The notes under the pieces: generated by a model
Databases searched by the model: none
Seen by the model: the letters and a program-made list of their open reading frames with translations, nothing else
Told to the model about the DNA's origin: nothing
Made by a program: the position numbers and the translations under genes
Shown here: positions 1-7,154 of the stretch, piece after piece
How the letters are laid out: each line of letters opens with the position of its first letter
How positions within the stretch are numbered: the first letter of the stretch is position 1
NCBI GenBank assembly: GCA_036258055.1
Contig: DATAEK010000293.1
Coordinates: forward strand, 1 to 13,089
Direction of reading: 5' to 3'
Length of the DNA: 13,089 bases
DNA from: DATAEK01 sp036258055
GTDB taxonomy: Bacteria; Acidobacteriota; Vicinamibacteria; Vicinamibacterales; 2-12-FULL-66-21

Positions 1-1
1 G

Positions 2-31
2 TCATATATAGGAATCCATCATATAGGATCC
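2..31. repeat. Short imperfect direct repeat at the window edge
   Basis: Two AT-rich units lie back to back: TCATATATAGGAATCC at 2-17 and TCATATAGGATCC at 19-31. They differ only by a TA and an A indel. They stand out from the GC-rich surroundings. The window begins here, so it is not possible to say whether they belong to a longer array, the end of an upstream gene, or a regulatory region. Confidence 0.35.
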
Positions 32-52
32 CGGAGGCTTCGTTCAGGTCTT

Positions 53-105
53 AGACCGCTGGGCTCGCCGAAAGGTTGGAAGAGGAGCCGCTCGGCGAGC
101 GGTCT
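53..105. repeat. Long inverted repeat (stem-loop) in the leader region
   Basis: GCTCGCCG (63-70) is the exact reverse complement of CGGCGAGC (93-100). The outer arm AGACCGCT (53-60) is the exact reverse complement of AGCGGTCT (98-105). The arms share 98-100, so the fold is either two alternatives or one stem with a 5-nt bulge (58-62) and a 22-nt loop. No U-run follows, so an intrinsic terminator is unlikely. It could be a structured RNA leader, a REP-like palindrome or a protein-binding site. I recognise no riboswitch class. Confidence 0.45.
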
Positions 106-176
106 CGACTCGCGGCAACGTAGCGCGTCGCGCGACCGCGGGACGGAGCGCCTGGAGAGCCCATAAGAAGCGTTAA

Positions 177-207
177 TTGGCAGAGATCCGCGCGTCCGAC
201 CTATCAT
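177..207 (+). promoter_or_regulatory. Possible sigma70-type promoter for the propeller gene
   Basis: TTGGCA (177-182) and TATCAT (202-207) resemble -35 and -10 boxes, but the 19-bp spacer is longer than optimal. Transcription would begin near 214, just before the hairpin run, giving a leader of about 115 nt. This is a weak, by-eye call, supported only by its position in a less GC-rich patch upstream of the gene at 331. Confidence 0.28.
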
Positions 208-223
208 CCCGGCGCATGGATTA

Positions 224-316
224 GCGTGCCGTCAGGCACGCCCGCCGGAGCGGAGCGGGGCAACGGGGCCCCGCCAGCGACGGCGCTGGGGGGTCCGGCG
301 GGGCGAAGCCCCCCGG
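224..316 (+). promoter_or_regulatory. Run of four GC-rich hairpins directly upstream of the start
   Basis: Four adjacent stems can be drawn. GCGTGCC (224-230) pairs with GGCACGC (235-241). GCGGGG (255-260) pairs with CCCCGC (269-274). CCAGCG (274-279) pairs with CGCTGG (284-289). CCGG-C-GGGGC (295-304) pairs with GCCCC-CCGG (308-316) around a GAA loop, with C299 bulged. The second and third share base 274. The last ends only five bases before the GGTGA Shine-Dalgarno (321-325) of the gene at 331. The reading frame stays open through this stretch from a possible ATG at 226, but that translation is low-complexity and would put 35 residues ahead of the signal peptide, so it is read here as untranslated leader. 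Confidence 0.45.
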
Positions 317-330
317 TAAAGGTGAAACCG

Positions 331-3096
331 ATGACACTCAGGAGCGTGACGGCCGCCGCCATCCTGGTCGCGGCCGGGCTGACGTGGACGACCAGGGCCC
401 AGGGCCCGGCGGAGGATCCGTTCAACGAACGGTTGCTGCAGGCGTTCAGCTACCGGAACGTTGGGCCGTTCCGGATGGGCGCCAGAACGTCCGATATTGC
501 CGTGCCCTCGTCGCCAGCCAAGGCGCACCTCTACACCTTTTATGTGTCGTTCTGGACGGGCGGTGTCTGGAAGACGACCAACAACGGCACGACGTTCGAA
601 CCGGTCTTCGACGCCGAGCGCAAGCTGACGATCGGCGACGTGACCGTTGCGCCGTCGAACGCGGACATCGTCTGGGTCGGAACGGGTGACGGATTCACGT
701 CACGCAGCTCGTACGCCGGTGACGGCGTCTACAAGTCGACCGACGCCGGCAAGACGTGGAAGAACGTGGGCCTCAAGGATTCCCACCACATCCCCCGCAT
801 CGTCATCAACCCGACCAACCCGGACATCGTCTTCGTCGCGTCGATGGGCCACCTCTTCTCCGAGAACGAGGAGCGCGGCGTGTTCAGAACGACCGACGGT
901 GGCGCAACCTGGGAGAAGGTCCTCTACGTCAGCCCGAAAGTCGGTGTGATCGATCTCGTGATGAACCCGAAGAATCCGTCGATTCTCTACGCCGCGACCT
1001 ACGACAAGGAACGGAAGCCGTGGCAGATCGTCAACGGCGGCCCTGGCACCGGCATCTACAAGACGACCGACAGTGGCAAGACGTGGACGCGTCTGAGTGG
1101 CGGCCTCCCGACCGGCCGCATCGGGCGGATCGGCCTCGACATCTACCTCAAGAATCCCGACATCCTGTACGCGGTCATCGAGAATCAGAACGAGACCACA
1201 CGCGCGCCGGGTGGTCGGGAAGGGAGCGAGGGCGAAGGCGGCGGCCGGGGTCAGCAGCCGGGCGTGGTGCGCACGATCGGCGGCGAAGTCTATCGCACTG
1301 CGGACGGCGGCACGACGTGGAAGAAGATGAACGCCGACGACTACAACGTCAGTCCGAAGGGCCCGTACTACTTCAGCCAGCTCCGCGTCGACCCCAACGA
1401 CGATCAGAACATCTTCGTCACGCAGGACGGATACCGTCACTCGCTCGACGGCGGCAAGACCTGGGACGCGCCGCGCGTGTTCCCGCGGATGTTCGGCGAT
1501 TTCAGAACGCTCTGGATTGACCCCGAGAACTCCGACCGCATGATCGCCGGAAGCGATGGCGGGATCGCGATGTCGTACGACGGCGGCGTGACGAGCGATC
1601 ATTTCGCCAACATTCCCGTCGGTGAGATCTACATGATCAGCGTCGACATGGAGGAACCGTACAACCTCTATGCCGGCCTCCAGGATCACGAGAACTGGCG
1701 GGGACCATCCAACACGGGCCTGGGGCGGGTGACCGTGTGGGACTGGCTCGCGGTCGGGGACGGCGACGGCATGTCCACGCTCGTCGACCAATCCGATCCG
1801 CAGTGGCTCTACACGAATCGAGAGTACGGATCGCACTACCGGCTCAATCAGAAAACCGGCGTGCGGACCAGCATCATGCCGCGGCGACCGGCGGGCCAGC
1901 CGCCGTACCGATTCCTCTGGGAAACGCCGATCTACATGTCTCCGCACGATCCGAAGGTGATCTACACCGGCGGCCAGGTACTCCTGCGCTCGATCGATCG
2001 GGGCGATCACTGGACCGAGATCAGCCCGGACCTGAGCACGAATCCTGCGGACAAAATCCTGCCGTCGTCGGAAGGCGGAGTGCCGGGCGGCATCCCGTGG
2101 TTCGCGATTTCGTCGATCTCAGAATCGCCAATCACGCGGGGCGTGATCTGGGCCGGCACGTCGGATGGCAAGGTGCACGTGACGAAGAACGACGGCGCCG
2201 CGTGGACCGACGTTACCGCAAAGATCACTGCCGTTGGTGGCCGTGAAGACGCCTACGTCAGCCGGGTGCGCGCGTCGTCGCACGTCGCGGGCCGGGCGTT
2301 CGTCTCGAAGACTGGCTACCGCTTCGACGATTTTCGTCCGTATCTCTACCGGACCGAAGACTTCGGGGAGACGTGGACGCCGATTGTCAACAACCTGCCG
2401 AACGAGCCGATCAACGTCATCTACGAGGATCGCAAGAACCCGAATCTGCTGTTCGTTGGCAACGACACGGGCGTGTTCGTATCAATCGACGGCGGCGCAC
2501 GCTGGGTCAAGATGAACAACAACATGCCCAACGTGCCGGTGAAGGACCTGCTCGTGCATCCGCGCGACAACGATCTGGTGCTCGGCTCGTACGGCCGCGA
2601 TTTCTGGATCACGAACATCTCGCCGCTGCAGGAGATGACCGCGGCGGTGCTCGCGAAGCCGGTGCACCTGTTCGCGATCGATCCGACGGTGCAGCGCATC
2701 ACGTGGTCCTTCGCGGCCAATGACTACCTCTTCGGACAGCGGCACCTGCAGACACCGAATCAGACCAACGGGATGGTCATTCGCTACTACCTGAAGAGTC
2801 AGGCGCCCTCGGCCCCCACGATCGTCGTCACTGACTCCGCGGGGAAAGACGTCGCGCGCCTGCAGGGCTCCGCCACGCCAGGTATCAACACGGTGCTGTG
2901 GACCATGCGGCCGCAGGGAGAGGGACGGGGTGGTCGCGGCGGCGGCCGTGGCGGCAACCCGCTCGATCAGCTCGCGCCGCTCGGCGACTACACGGTCACA
3001 CTGCAGGTCGGCGAGACGAAGCTCACACAGCCCGCACGGATCACCAAGACGCAGGGCTGGTCGCTCGCCCCGTCGCCGACGGTCATCAGGCAGTAG
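331..3096 (+). CDS. Exported BNR/VPS10-like beta-propeller protein (sialidase/glycosyl-hydrolase-like fold)
   Basis: A 921-aa secreted protein. The start at 331 is chosen because GGTGA lies 5 bp upstream and the product then opens with a signal peptide (MTLR, hydrophobic residues 6-19, likely cleavage after TRA near residue 23). Asp-box/BNR-like motifs of the form S/T-x-D-x-G-x-T-W recur along the chain: near residues 82, 132, 183, 242, 319, 370, 551, 614, 672 and 714, with weaker ones between. This pattern fits one or two sortilin/VPS10-type propellers. Two Gly/Arg/Glu-rich linkers lie at about 293-311 and 863-877. The C-terminus (about 814-910) looks like a FlgD/Ig-type sandwich (MVIRYYL, then DYTVTL). 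Proteins of this build are often annotated 'glycosyl hydrolase', but Asp boxes are structural and no sialidase active site is visible, so catalysis is not supported. Periplasmic or extracellular location is inferred. No coupled neighbour. Family call firm, function open. Confidence 0.88.
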   Translation: MTLRSVTAAAILVAAGLTWTTRAQGPAEDPFNERLLQAFSYRNVGPFRMGARTSDIAVPSSPAKAHLYTFYVSFWTGGVWKTTNNGTTFEPVFDAERKLTIGDVTVAPSNADIVWVGTGDGFTSRSSYAGDGVYKSTDAGKTWKNVGLKDSHHIPRIVINPTNPDIVFVASMGHLFSENEERGVFRTTDGGATWEKVLYVSPKVGVIDLVMNPKNPSILYAATYDKERKPWQIVNGGPGTGIYKTTDSGKTWTRLSGGLPTGRIGRIGLDIYLKNPDILYAVIENQNETTRAPGGREGSEGEGGGRGQQPGVVRTIGGEVYRTADGGTTWKKMNADDYNVSPKGPYYFSQLRVDPNDDQNIFVTQDGYRHSLDGGKTWDAPRVFPRMFGDFRTLWIDPENSDRMIAGSDGGIAMSYDGGVTSDHFANIPVGEIYMISVDMEEPYNLYAGLQDHENWRGPSNTGLGRVTVWDWLAVGDGDGMSTLVDQSDPQWLYTNREYGSHYRLNQKTGVRTSIMPRRPAGQPPYRFLWETPIYMSPHDPKVIYTGGQVLLRSIDRGDHWTEISPDLSTNPADKILPSSEGGVPGGIPWFAISSISESPITRGVIWAGTSDGKVHVTKNDGAAWTDVTAKITAVGGREDAYVSRVRASSHVAGRAFVSKTGYRFDDFRPYLYRTEDFGETWTPIVNNLPNEPINVIYEDRKNPNLLFVGNDTGVFVSIDGGARWVKMNNNMPNVPVKDLLVHPRDNDLVLGSYGRDFWITNISPLQEMTAAVLAKPVHLFAIDPTVQRITWSFAANDYLFGQRHLQTPNQTNGMVIRYYLKSQAPSAPTIVVTDSAGKDVARLQGSATPGINTVLWTMRPQGEGRGGRGGGRGGNPLDQLAPLGDYTVTLQVGETKLTQPARITKTQGWSLAPSPTVIRQ

Positions 3097-3141
3097 CGCG
3101 GGACGCTGCGAGTCCTGCGATGGCAAGGGCAAAGGGTCAAC

Positions 3142-3180
3142 GGCACCTGGATGGGTGCCTTGATGTGGACACGAGTGTCC
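3142..3180. repeat. Two adjacent palindromes downstream of the propeller gene
   Basis: GGCACC (3142-3147) pairs with GGTGCC (3154-3159) across a 6-nt loop. GGACAC (3167-3172) pairs with GTGTCC (3175-3180) across a 2-nt spacer. They lie about 45 bp after the stop codon at 3094-3096. There is no T-run after either, so a classical intrinsic terminator is not supported. A REP-like intergenic palindrome or a 3' RNA-protecting structure is possible. Confidence 0.4.
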
Positions 3181-3314
3181 GTCCCTGCGCAGCCAAGTGG
3201 CCAGACTGAGGTCAATTCATTGGCTTAAACGCGCGTCGTGGCGACGGTCTCTCTCTTGCAGTGTGAAACGTCAGTAATGCTGGCGGCGTCACATAGTACA
3301 GGAGGGAACAAGCC

Positions 3315-3524
3315 ATGAAGCCCGAAGCCGGCCGAACATCGAACAAGAGTCCGTCGCTCTGGACGAGCGAAGCCCGACGTGAGAGGGCCCGACTGGAAGC
3401 TGGAACGCTCTGCGAGGCAGTCCGTGATGATGTCGCACGAGGCGCGCTGACGCCGGACGATGCGTATTGGTGGACGCGGATTGTCAGCAGTGAGGCGGAA
3501 ATGCTGTTGGAAACGGCGCGGTGA
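3315..3524 (+). CDS. Small hypothetical protein, 69 aa
   Basis: A short reading frame preceded by an excellent Shine-Dalgarno, AGGAGGG at 3300-3306, with an 8-nt gap to the ATG. That is the best RBS in the window and the main reason to believe in the gene. The product begins with a polar, probably disordered stretch (residues 1-18) and continues as a charged, mostly helical segment (WTSEARRERARLEAG, then a DDVARGALTPDD turn and an YWWTRIVSSEAEML helix). There is no signal peptide, membrane segment or cysteine motif. I do not recognise the family. It stands alone, 218 bp after the propeller gene and well before the next one. A weak hairpin (AGCG 3524-3527 with CGCT 3533-3536) overlaps the stop. 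Translation looks likely; function unknown. Confidence 0.6.
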   Translation: MKPEAGRTSNKSPSLWTSEARRERARLEAGTLCEAVRDDVARGALTPDDAYWWTRIVSSEAEMLLETAR

Positions 3525-3932
3525 GCGTCTGTCGCTGACCGACTGCGCACGACGATCAGCACAACACGCTCTCCCGCTCCATTCAGCTCCCCATCCTCAT
3601 TTGATTTGGGCCCACCTGCTCGTGATGTCGCGGCGATAGCTGTCTCTCACGCCCGCTGCGGAGGCGATCGTCCGTGTGATGGACGGTGGCCACTCGAGGC
3701 GCGCGTGGCACACGCTGCCCTGCGGTGCCCGCAGCCTGTAGGGCTGCGCTAAACCTTCCAGGTGGCAACGTCGCTCGCAGACGTTAGAAGGCTCGTCATC
3801 GACGAAGCTCACACAGCCTGCAGGCATCACCAAGACGCAGGGCTGGTCGCTCATCCCGTCGCCCACGATCCATCCGCCAGTAACGCGCGGCGGGTTCACG
3901 ATCGGGAGTCGGGGCGATGCTGGCCATCGATC
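3525..3932. other. Non-coding stretch with a hairpin and a gene relic
   Basis: No convincing intact gene lies in these 408 bases. Short frames exist on both strands, but they lack ribosome-binding sites and their translations are low-complexity or compositionally odd. A clear hairpin is formed by CGCAGCC (3730-3736) and GGCTGCG (3742-3748) with a TGTAG loop; no U-run follows, so it may be a REP-like palindrome. The rest holds the propeller-gene tail relic at 3801-3883, described separately. No clear promoter for the downstream membrane protein was found. Confidence 0.5.
3801..3883 (+). pseudogene. Relic of the 3' end of a second propeller gene copy
   Basis: This stretch aligns end to end with the last 82 bases of the propeller gene (3015-3096), with 10 mismatches and one extra base by my count (about 87% identity). 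The core ACCAAGACGCAGGGCTGGTC is identical in both. Read in the ancestral frame it gives TKLTQPAGITKTQGWSL, against TKLTQPARITKTQGWSL in the intact gene. One inserted C near 3869-3871 then shifts the frame, after which IRQ and a stop (TAA, 3881-3883) follow, matching the VIRQ-stop end of the intact protein. Upstream of 3801 the similarity ends abruptly, so only the tail of the lost copy survives. The larger reading frame of the downstream membrane protein runs through this relic in another phase, which argues against a start upstream of it. Confidence 0.75.
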
Positions 3933-5639
3933 GTGAGTTCGTGTCACTATCGCGAGATCTTGCCCTCGACGTCATCGGTTACCCAAGAGTCTTGCGGGCC
4001 CGACCCTTCTGGTGTCACGTCCGCCCGGTCAAGCGCGCTACGAGGCGATGTCCGTCTTTCGCCGTGGGTCACCTTTCTCCCAATCGTTCTACTGCAGGGA
4101 CTGTTCATCATCACCTACCCACTGAACAATCAGGGCGGAGATACGGCGAACTATCTCGAGATGCTCGTGCAAGGCCGATCGAGCCTGGTGCATGCAGGCG
4201 GATATCCGTTTCTAATGAGCCTGCTTTTTCGACACGGGCCATTGGCCAGCATGGTCACCGACGCTCCGGGTGATTTCGACAGGCTGCTTCAGCTCACCCA
4301 ACACGGTATTGCGATCGGAGCGATGGCCGCGTTCTTTGCATTTCTCCGGCGGATCTATGGCTCGCTCCCGGCGACCTTGGCGACGCTCGGGTGGGGTACG
4401 GACCTGGTGTTCGTGGGTGCGACGTCCTCCACCTATCCTGAATGGCTGCAGGCTTCGCTCCTCGCAGCGGCCTTTTGTTCGGCCGGCCTGGCATTCATGC
4501 AGACGAACGGTCCCCGCAAGGCGGTGTGGTACGGCACGTCGGTCGTGTTCTTCTCGTGGTGCGTCCTCGTCAAGTTCAACGCGGTGGTGCTCGCTCCGGT
4601 GTACCTCGTACCCCTGGTGGCCGAGCGCCGCCCGCTCATTCGAAAACTCGTCTGGAGCGGCGGATACCTGCTGTTGGCGCTCGCCAATCTTTTCGTCTTT
4701 GTCAGGTTCTTCCACTACCCGTCGACCGGGACCACTCGATTGACGGCGGACACAGGCTGGGTTCTTCTGACGAGAATGGAGAGCGTCTACGACAACGAGC
4801 TGTTGCCTACGAGTGGACCTGACACCCGACGCTGGCTTGCCCTCGCGTCGGTCCTTCCCATGCGATACGACGTGGCAGCACCAGGTCTTTTCAGAAGCCT
4901 CGACTCGATTCCGGCCGAATTTCGGGCGCCTTACAGGCCTCTCTTCGAGCGCTTTTCGAGAGCTGACGACGACGAAATCAGGGAATGGCTGGAATCTCAT
5001 CCGGTTCCCGAAGGGTTCTCCGTTGGACTCTCCGTGATTCCCGTTTGTTATTACGTCGGCCTCTTCGAGGGAAACGATCTGGGCGTTCGGGTTGCGCTCG
5101 AGGCGGTCGAGTCGCGTCCAGGCACGTATGTGGCCACGACACTTAGAGACCTGGTAACGGCGCTCACGACGAGGCCGAAGTACCCGTTCTTCCCGCTCCC
5201 GCAGAATATGGACGTGTTCGAATTCGGCATCGCAAGTCATAAGGCTAGAGGGTTCGTGCGTCTCAGGCAAAACGACCGGCCGTGGAACGTGCCCTACGCC
5301 TACCGAACACCGGTGGTGTGGTTACCCGGCATGCGGATCTTCAGCTGGCTCAATCGGCTGAAGCTGCCGGGGGCCGTGGTCAGTTTGCTGACCATGTTTG
5401 CGATCGGAGCGGCCGCGCTCAGCGCGCTGTTTCAGCGATCGATGCGCATGGAGGTTGGTATCGTCTTGACCATGGGACTCTGCGTCGGCGGGGTGCTTCT
5501 CGCGTCGGTGCTGACGCTGGAGTTTCGGTGGAAAGAGATGTGCCTGGTCATACCGCTGGTTTACGCGCTCATTGCCGTCGGGTTGACCTGGGCGCCAACC
5601 GAGTCGAGGCGGCTTGTTCGTGTGCTCACTCGCGCTTGA
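3933..5639 (+). CDS. GT-C-like multi-pass membrane glycosyltransferase
   Basis: A membrane protein of about 568 aa with roughly nine or ten hydrophobic helices: near residues 46-62, 122-138, 145-163, 172-188, a long stretch at 198-230, 239-258, then 481-500, 506-528 and 534-553. A polar domain of about 220 residues lies between the two groups. After the first helix comes a loop with NNQGGDTANYLEM (Asp near residue 70), the usual place of the catalytic acidic residue in GT-C/PMT-type enzymes, which use polyprenyl-phosphate sugars on the outer face of the membrane. The C-terminal FRWKEMCLVIPLVYAL segment also fits this group. The start is unsure: the frame is open back to a GTG at 3762, but that crosses the gene relic. 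GTG 3933 and TTG 3960 are the only other candidates ahead of helix 1, and neither has a good RBS. It ends 14 bp inside the convergent methyltransferase gene. Acceptor and sugar unknown. Confidence 0.7.
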   Translation: MSSCHYREILPSTSSVTQESCGPDPSGVTSARSSALRGDVRLSPWVTFLPIVLLQGLFIITYPLNNQGGDTANYLEMLVQGRSSLVHAGGYPFLMSLLFRHGPLASMVTDAPGDFDRLLQLTQHGIAIGAMAAFFAFLRRIYGSLPATLATLGWGTDLVFVGATSSTYPEWLQASLLAAAFCSAGLAFMQTNGPRKAVWYGTSVVFFSWCVLVKFNAVVLAPVYLVPLVAERRPLIRKLVWSGGYLLLALANLFVFVRFFHYPSTGTTRLTADTGWVLLTRMESVYDNELLPTSGPDTRRWLALASVLPMRYDVAAPGLFRSLDSIPAEFRAPYRPLFERFSRADDDEIREWLESHPVPEGFSVGLSVIPVCYYVGLFEGNDLGVRVALEAVESRPGTYVATTLRDLVTALTTRPKYPFFPLPQNMDVFEFGIASHKARGFVRLRQNDRPWNVPYAYRTPVVWLPGMRIFSWLNRLKLPGAVVSLLTMFAIGAAALSALFQRSMRMEVGIVLTMGLCVGGVLLASVLTLEFRWKEMCLVIPLVYALIAVGLTWAPTESRRLVRVLTRA

Positions 5640-6342
5640 CGGCGACCATCCAGGTCTGCCTCCCGAGCAACCACTGCAGCGGCCGGAAGCGGAGATACGC
5701 ACCTACGAGCAGCGAGTGCTGTGGCAGGCGGCTCTTGGTCGTGTACGGCAGAAACCTGGTGCGGACTTCGACCGGGGTCAGGCCGACCAGATCGAGAGCC
5801 TCGACGAGCGTGCGCTCGGTCAACGGCAGATGATGGTCCAGGAAATCCCAGTACGCACCGTTGAGCAGACGAATGTTCGGCTGAAGAATCAGCAGCCGGC
5901 CGCTGCCAGCGCGCAGGATGCGTCGCACCTCCCGAAGCGTGGCCACGAACTCGGTTTTGTCCGGGAGGTGCTCGAAGAAGTTGCTGGCAAACACCACATC
6001 CACGCTGTTGTCGGCGAGCATCCGCAACTGAGAGCTGCGGGCATTGATGACGCGAACGTCGTTCGATGCGTAGTTGGCGGTATCGGGATTGAGATCGACC
6101 GCGTATTTCGTCCGGCAGTGGATGCTGTTAATGAACTCGCAGTATCCGGCGCCGAGATCGAGCACAGCATCTTTCTCGGCGATGTACCGCTGAAAGAAGC
6201 GCTTGCACAGGATCCGCCACAACTCGAGTTTCCGAACCTGTTCCTGCTCGGAGAACCGGGCCTGGTACAAGCGCGCGGTCGCGCGGCCGGGCTCGACGTC
6301 CGGACCAACTCGATCGTGGGATGAGGGGGACGTGGCGTTCAC
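5626..6342 (-). CDS. Class I SAM-dependent methyltransferase
   Basis: A 238-aa protein of the Methyltransf_11 type. The SAM-binding motif I is AVLDLGAGYCEF (about residues 59-70), the acidic end of strand 2 is VDLNPD (Asp 83), and the post-I motif is VDVVFASNFFEHL (about 114-126), all in their usual order. The GTG start at 6342 is chosen because its first four bases, GTGA, overlap the stop of the glycosyltransferase upstream; a longer frame to 6456 would only add residues read from that gene in another phase. It is the last gene of the minus-strand cassette and overlaps the convergent GT-C gene by 14 bp. Methyltransferases in such cassettes commonly act on sugars or glycan intermediates, but the substrate cannot be read from sequence. 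Confidence 0.85.
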   Translation of the reverse strand: MNATSPSSHDRVGPDVEPGRATARLYQARFSEQEQVRKLELWRILCKRFFQRYIAEKDAVLDLGAGYCEFINSIHCRTKYAVDLNPDTANYASNDVRVINARSSQLRMLADNSVDVVFASNFFEHLPDKTEFVATLREVRRILRAGSGRLLILQPNIRLLNGAYWDFLDHHLPLTERTLVEALDLVGLTPVEVRTRFLPYTTKSRLPQHSLLVGAYLRFRPLQWLLGRQTWMVAVKRE

Positions 6343-7154
6343 AAATCGCCCCGCGAGGCGGAGATCACATCCGGCGCGGCGCTGGGAGTTTCGGCGGGTG
6401 ACATCGTCGTCTCCTCGCGCGCCGGGAATCTCCGATAGTCGCCCTGGGTCAGCCATTTTTCCAAAAGCACGTGCAAGATGACGAACAGATACCGGCTCCC
6501 CATCTCCTGAATGCGGAGTTTGGACTCACCGAGCGTCCGTCCGTGCCAGTCCGTGGGCACGACGGCGTAGGAATAGCCCCGAACGATCGCTTTCAGCGGC
6601 AGTTCCACTGTCAGATTGAAGTGCCTCGACACGATCGGCTGGATACCCTCGACCACTTCACGCCGGAAGCACTTGAAGGCATTGGTGGTGTCGTTGTATC
6701 GAAGGCCGAACAGGAGATTGATGAGCAGGTTCGCGGCGCGGTTCAGGATCAGCTTCCGCCAGGGATAGTTCACGACCTGGGCGCCAGGAATGAAGCGCGA
6801 CCCGAACACGCACTCGTACCCCTCGCCCAGCTTCCGGTAGTAGGCCACGACATCCTTCGGATCGTCAGAGGCGTCGGCCATCACGATGCACACGGCGTCT
6901 CCGGAAAACGCGGCCAGGCCGGTTCTGACAGCGTACCCGTATCCCGGTCGGTCCGTGTTGCGAATCCACCGCAACTCGGGGATTTCGGCAGCAAGGCTCT
7001 CGAGCACGGTCGGAGTTCCGTCGGTTGAATGGTCCTCGACCACCAGGAACTCGTGAGGGATCGATTCAGCGACGAGCCGCGCGTGCAGCTGCCGGACGGT
7101 CAAGGCAATCACTGCCTGCTCGTTGCGCACCGGGATGACAACCGACAGCCTCAT
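6339..7154 (-). CDS. GT2 glycosyltransferase, dolichol-phosphate-mannose-synthase-like
   Basis: A 271-aa GT-A fold enzyme. The N-terminus MRLSVVIPVRNE is the classic nucleotide-sugar binding strand, VVEDHSTDGT (Asp 41) follows, and MADASDDPKDV (Asp 94, Asp 97) is the metal-binding motif as in DPM1-type proteins. Later segments (FGSRFIPGA, NRAANLLINLLFG, NDTTNAFKCFRREV) are typical of polyprenyl-phosphate glycosyltransferases. No membrane anchor is evident at the C-terminus, which is normal for short DPM1-type forms. Start ATG 7154 overlaps the stop of the preceding SDR gene as ATGA, and its own stop overlaps the methyltransferase start as GTGA, so the three genes are probably translationally coupled. 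Likely role: loading a sugar onto a lipid carrier on the cytoplasmic face, for use by a GT-C enzyme such as the convergent neighbour (inference). Confidence 0.88.
   Translation of the reverse strand: MRLSVVIPVRNEQAVIALTVRQLHARLVAESIPHEFLVVEDHSTDGTPTVLESLAAEIPELRWIRNTDRPGYGYAVRTGLAAFSGDAVCIVMADASDDPKDVVAYYRKLGEGYECVFGSRFIPGAQVVNYPWRKLILNRAANLLINLLFGLRYNDTTNAFKCFRREVVEGIQPIVSRHFNLTVELPLKAIVRGYSYAVVPTDWHGRTLGESKLRIQEMGSRYLFVILHVLLEKWLTQGDYRRFPAREETTMSPAETPSAAPDVISASRGDL

Noticed and set aside
226..330. Start of the propeller protein at ATG 226
   Set aside because: This would place 35 low-complexity residues encoded by hairpin DNA before an otherwise normal signal peptide. ATG 331 has a well-placed GGTGA.
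700..2010. 436-codon open frame on the minus strand inside the propeller gene
   Set aside because: It lies wholly antisense to a gene with clear repeated motifs and a signal peptide. Its translation is rich in Arg, Val, Asp and His with no domain, as expected of an antisense shadow in GC-rich DNA.
3597..3947. Minus-strand frame across the relic region
   Set aside because: It has no ribosome-binding site, its translation changes character along its length, and part of it is the antisense of the propeller-tail relic.
4212..5270. 352-codon minus-strand frame inside the GT-C gene
   Set aside because: Antisense to a protein with a clear membrane-helix pattern. The translation is highly charged and shows no domain.
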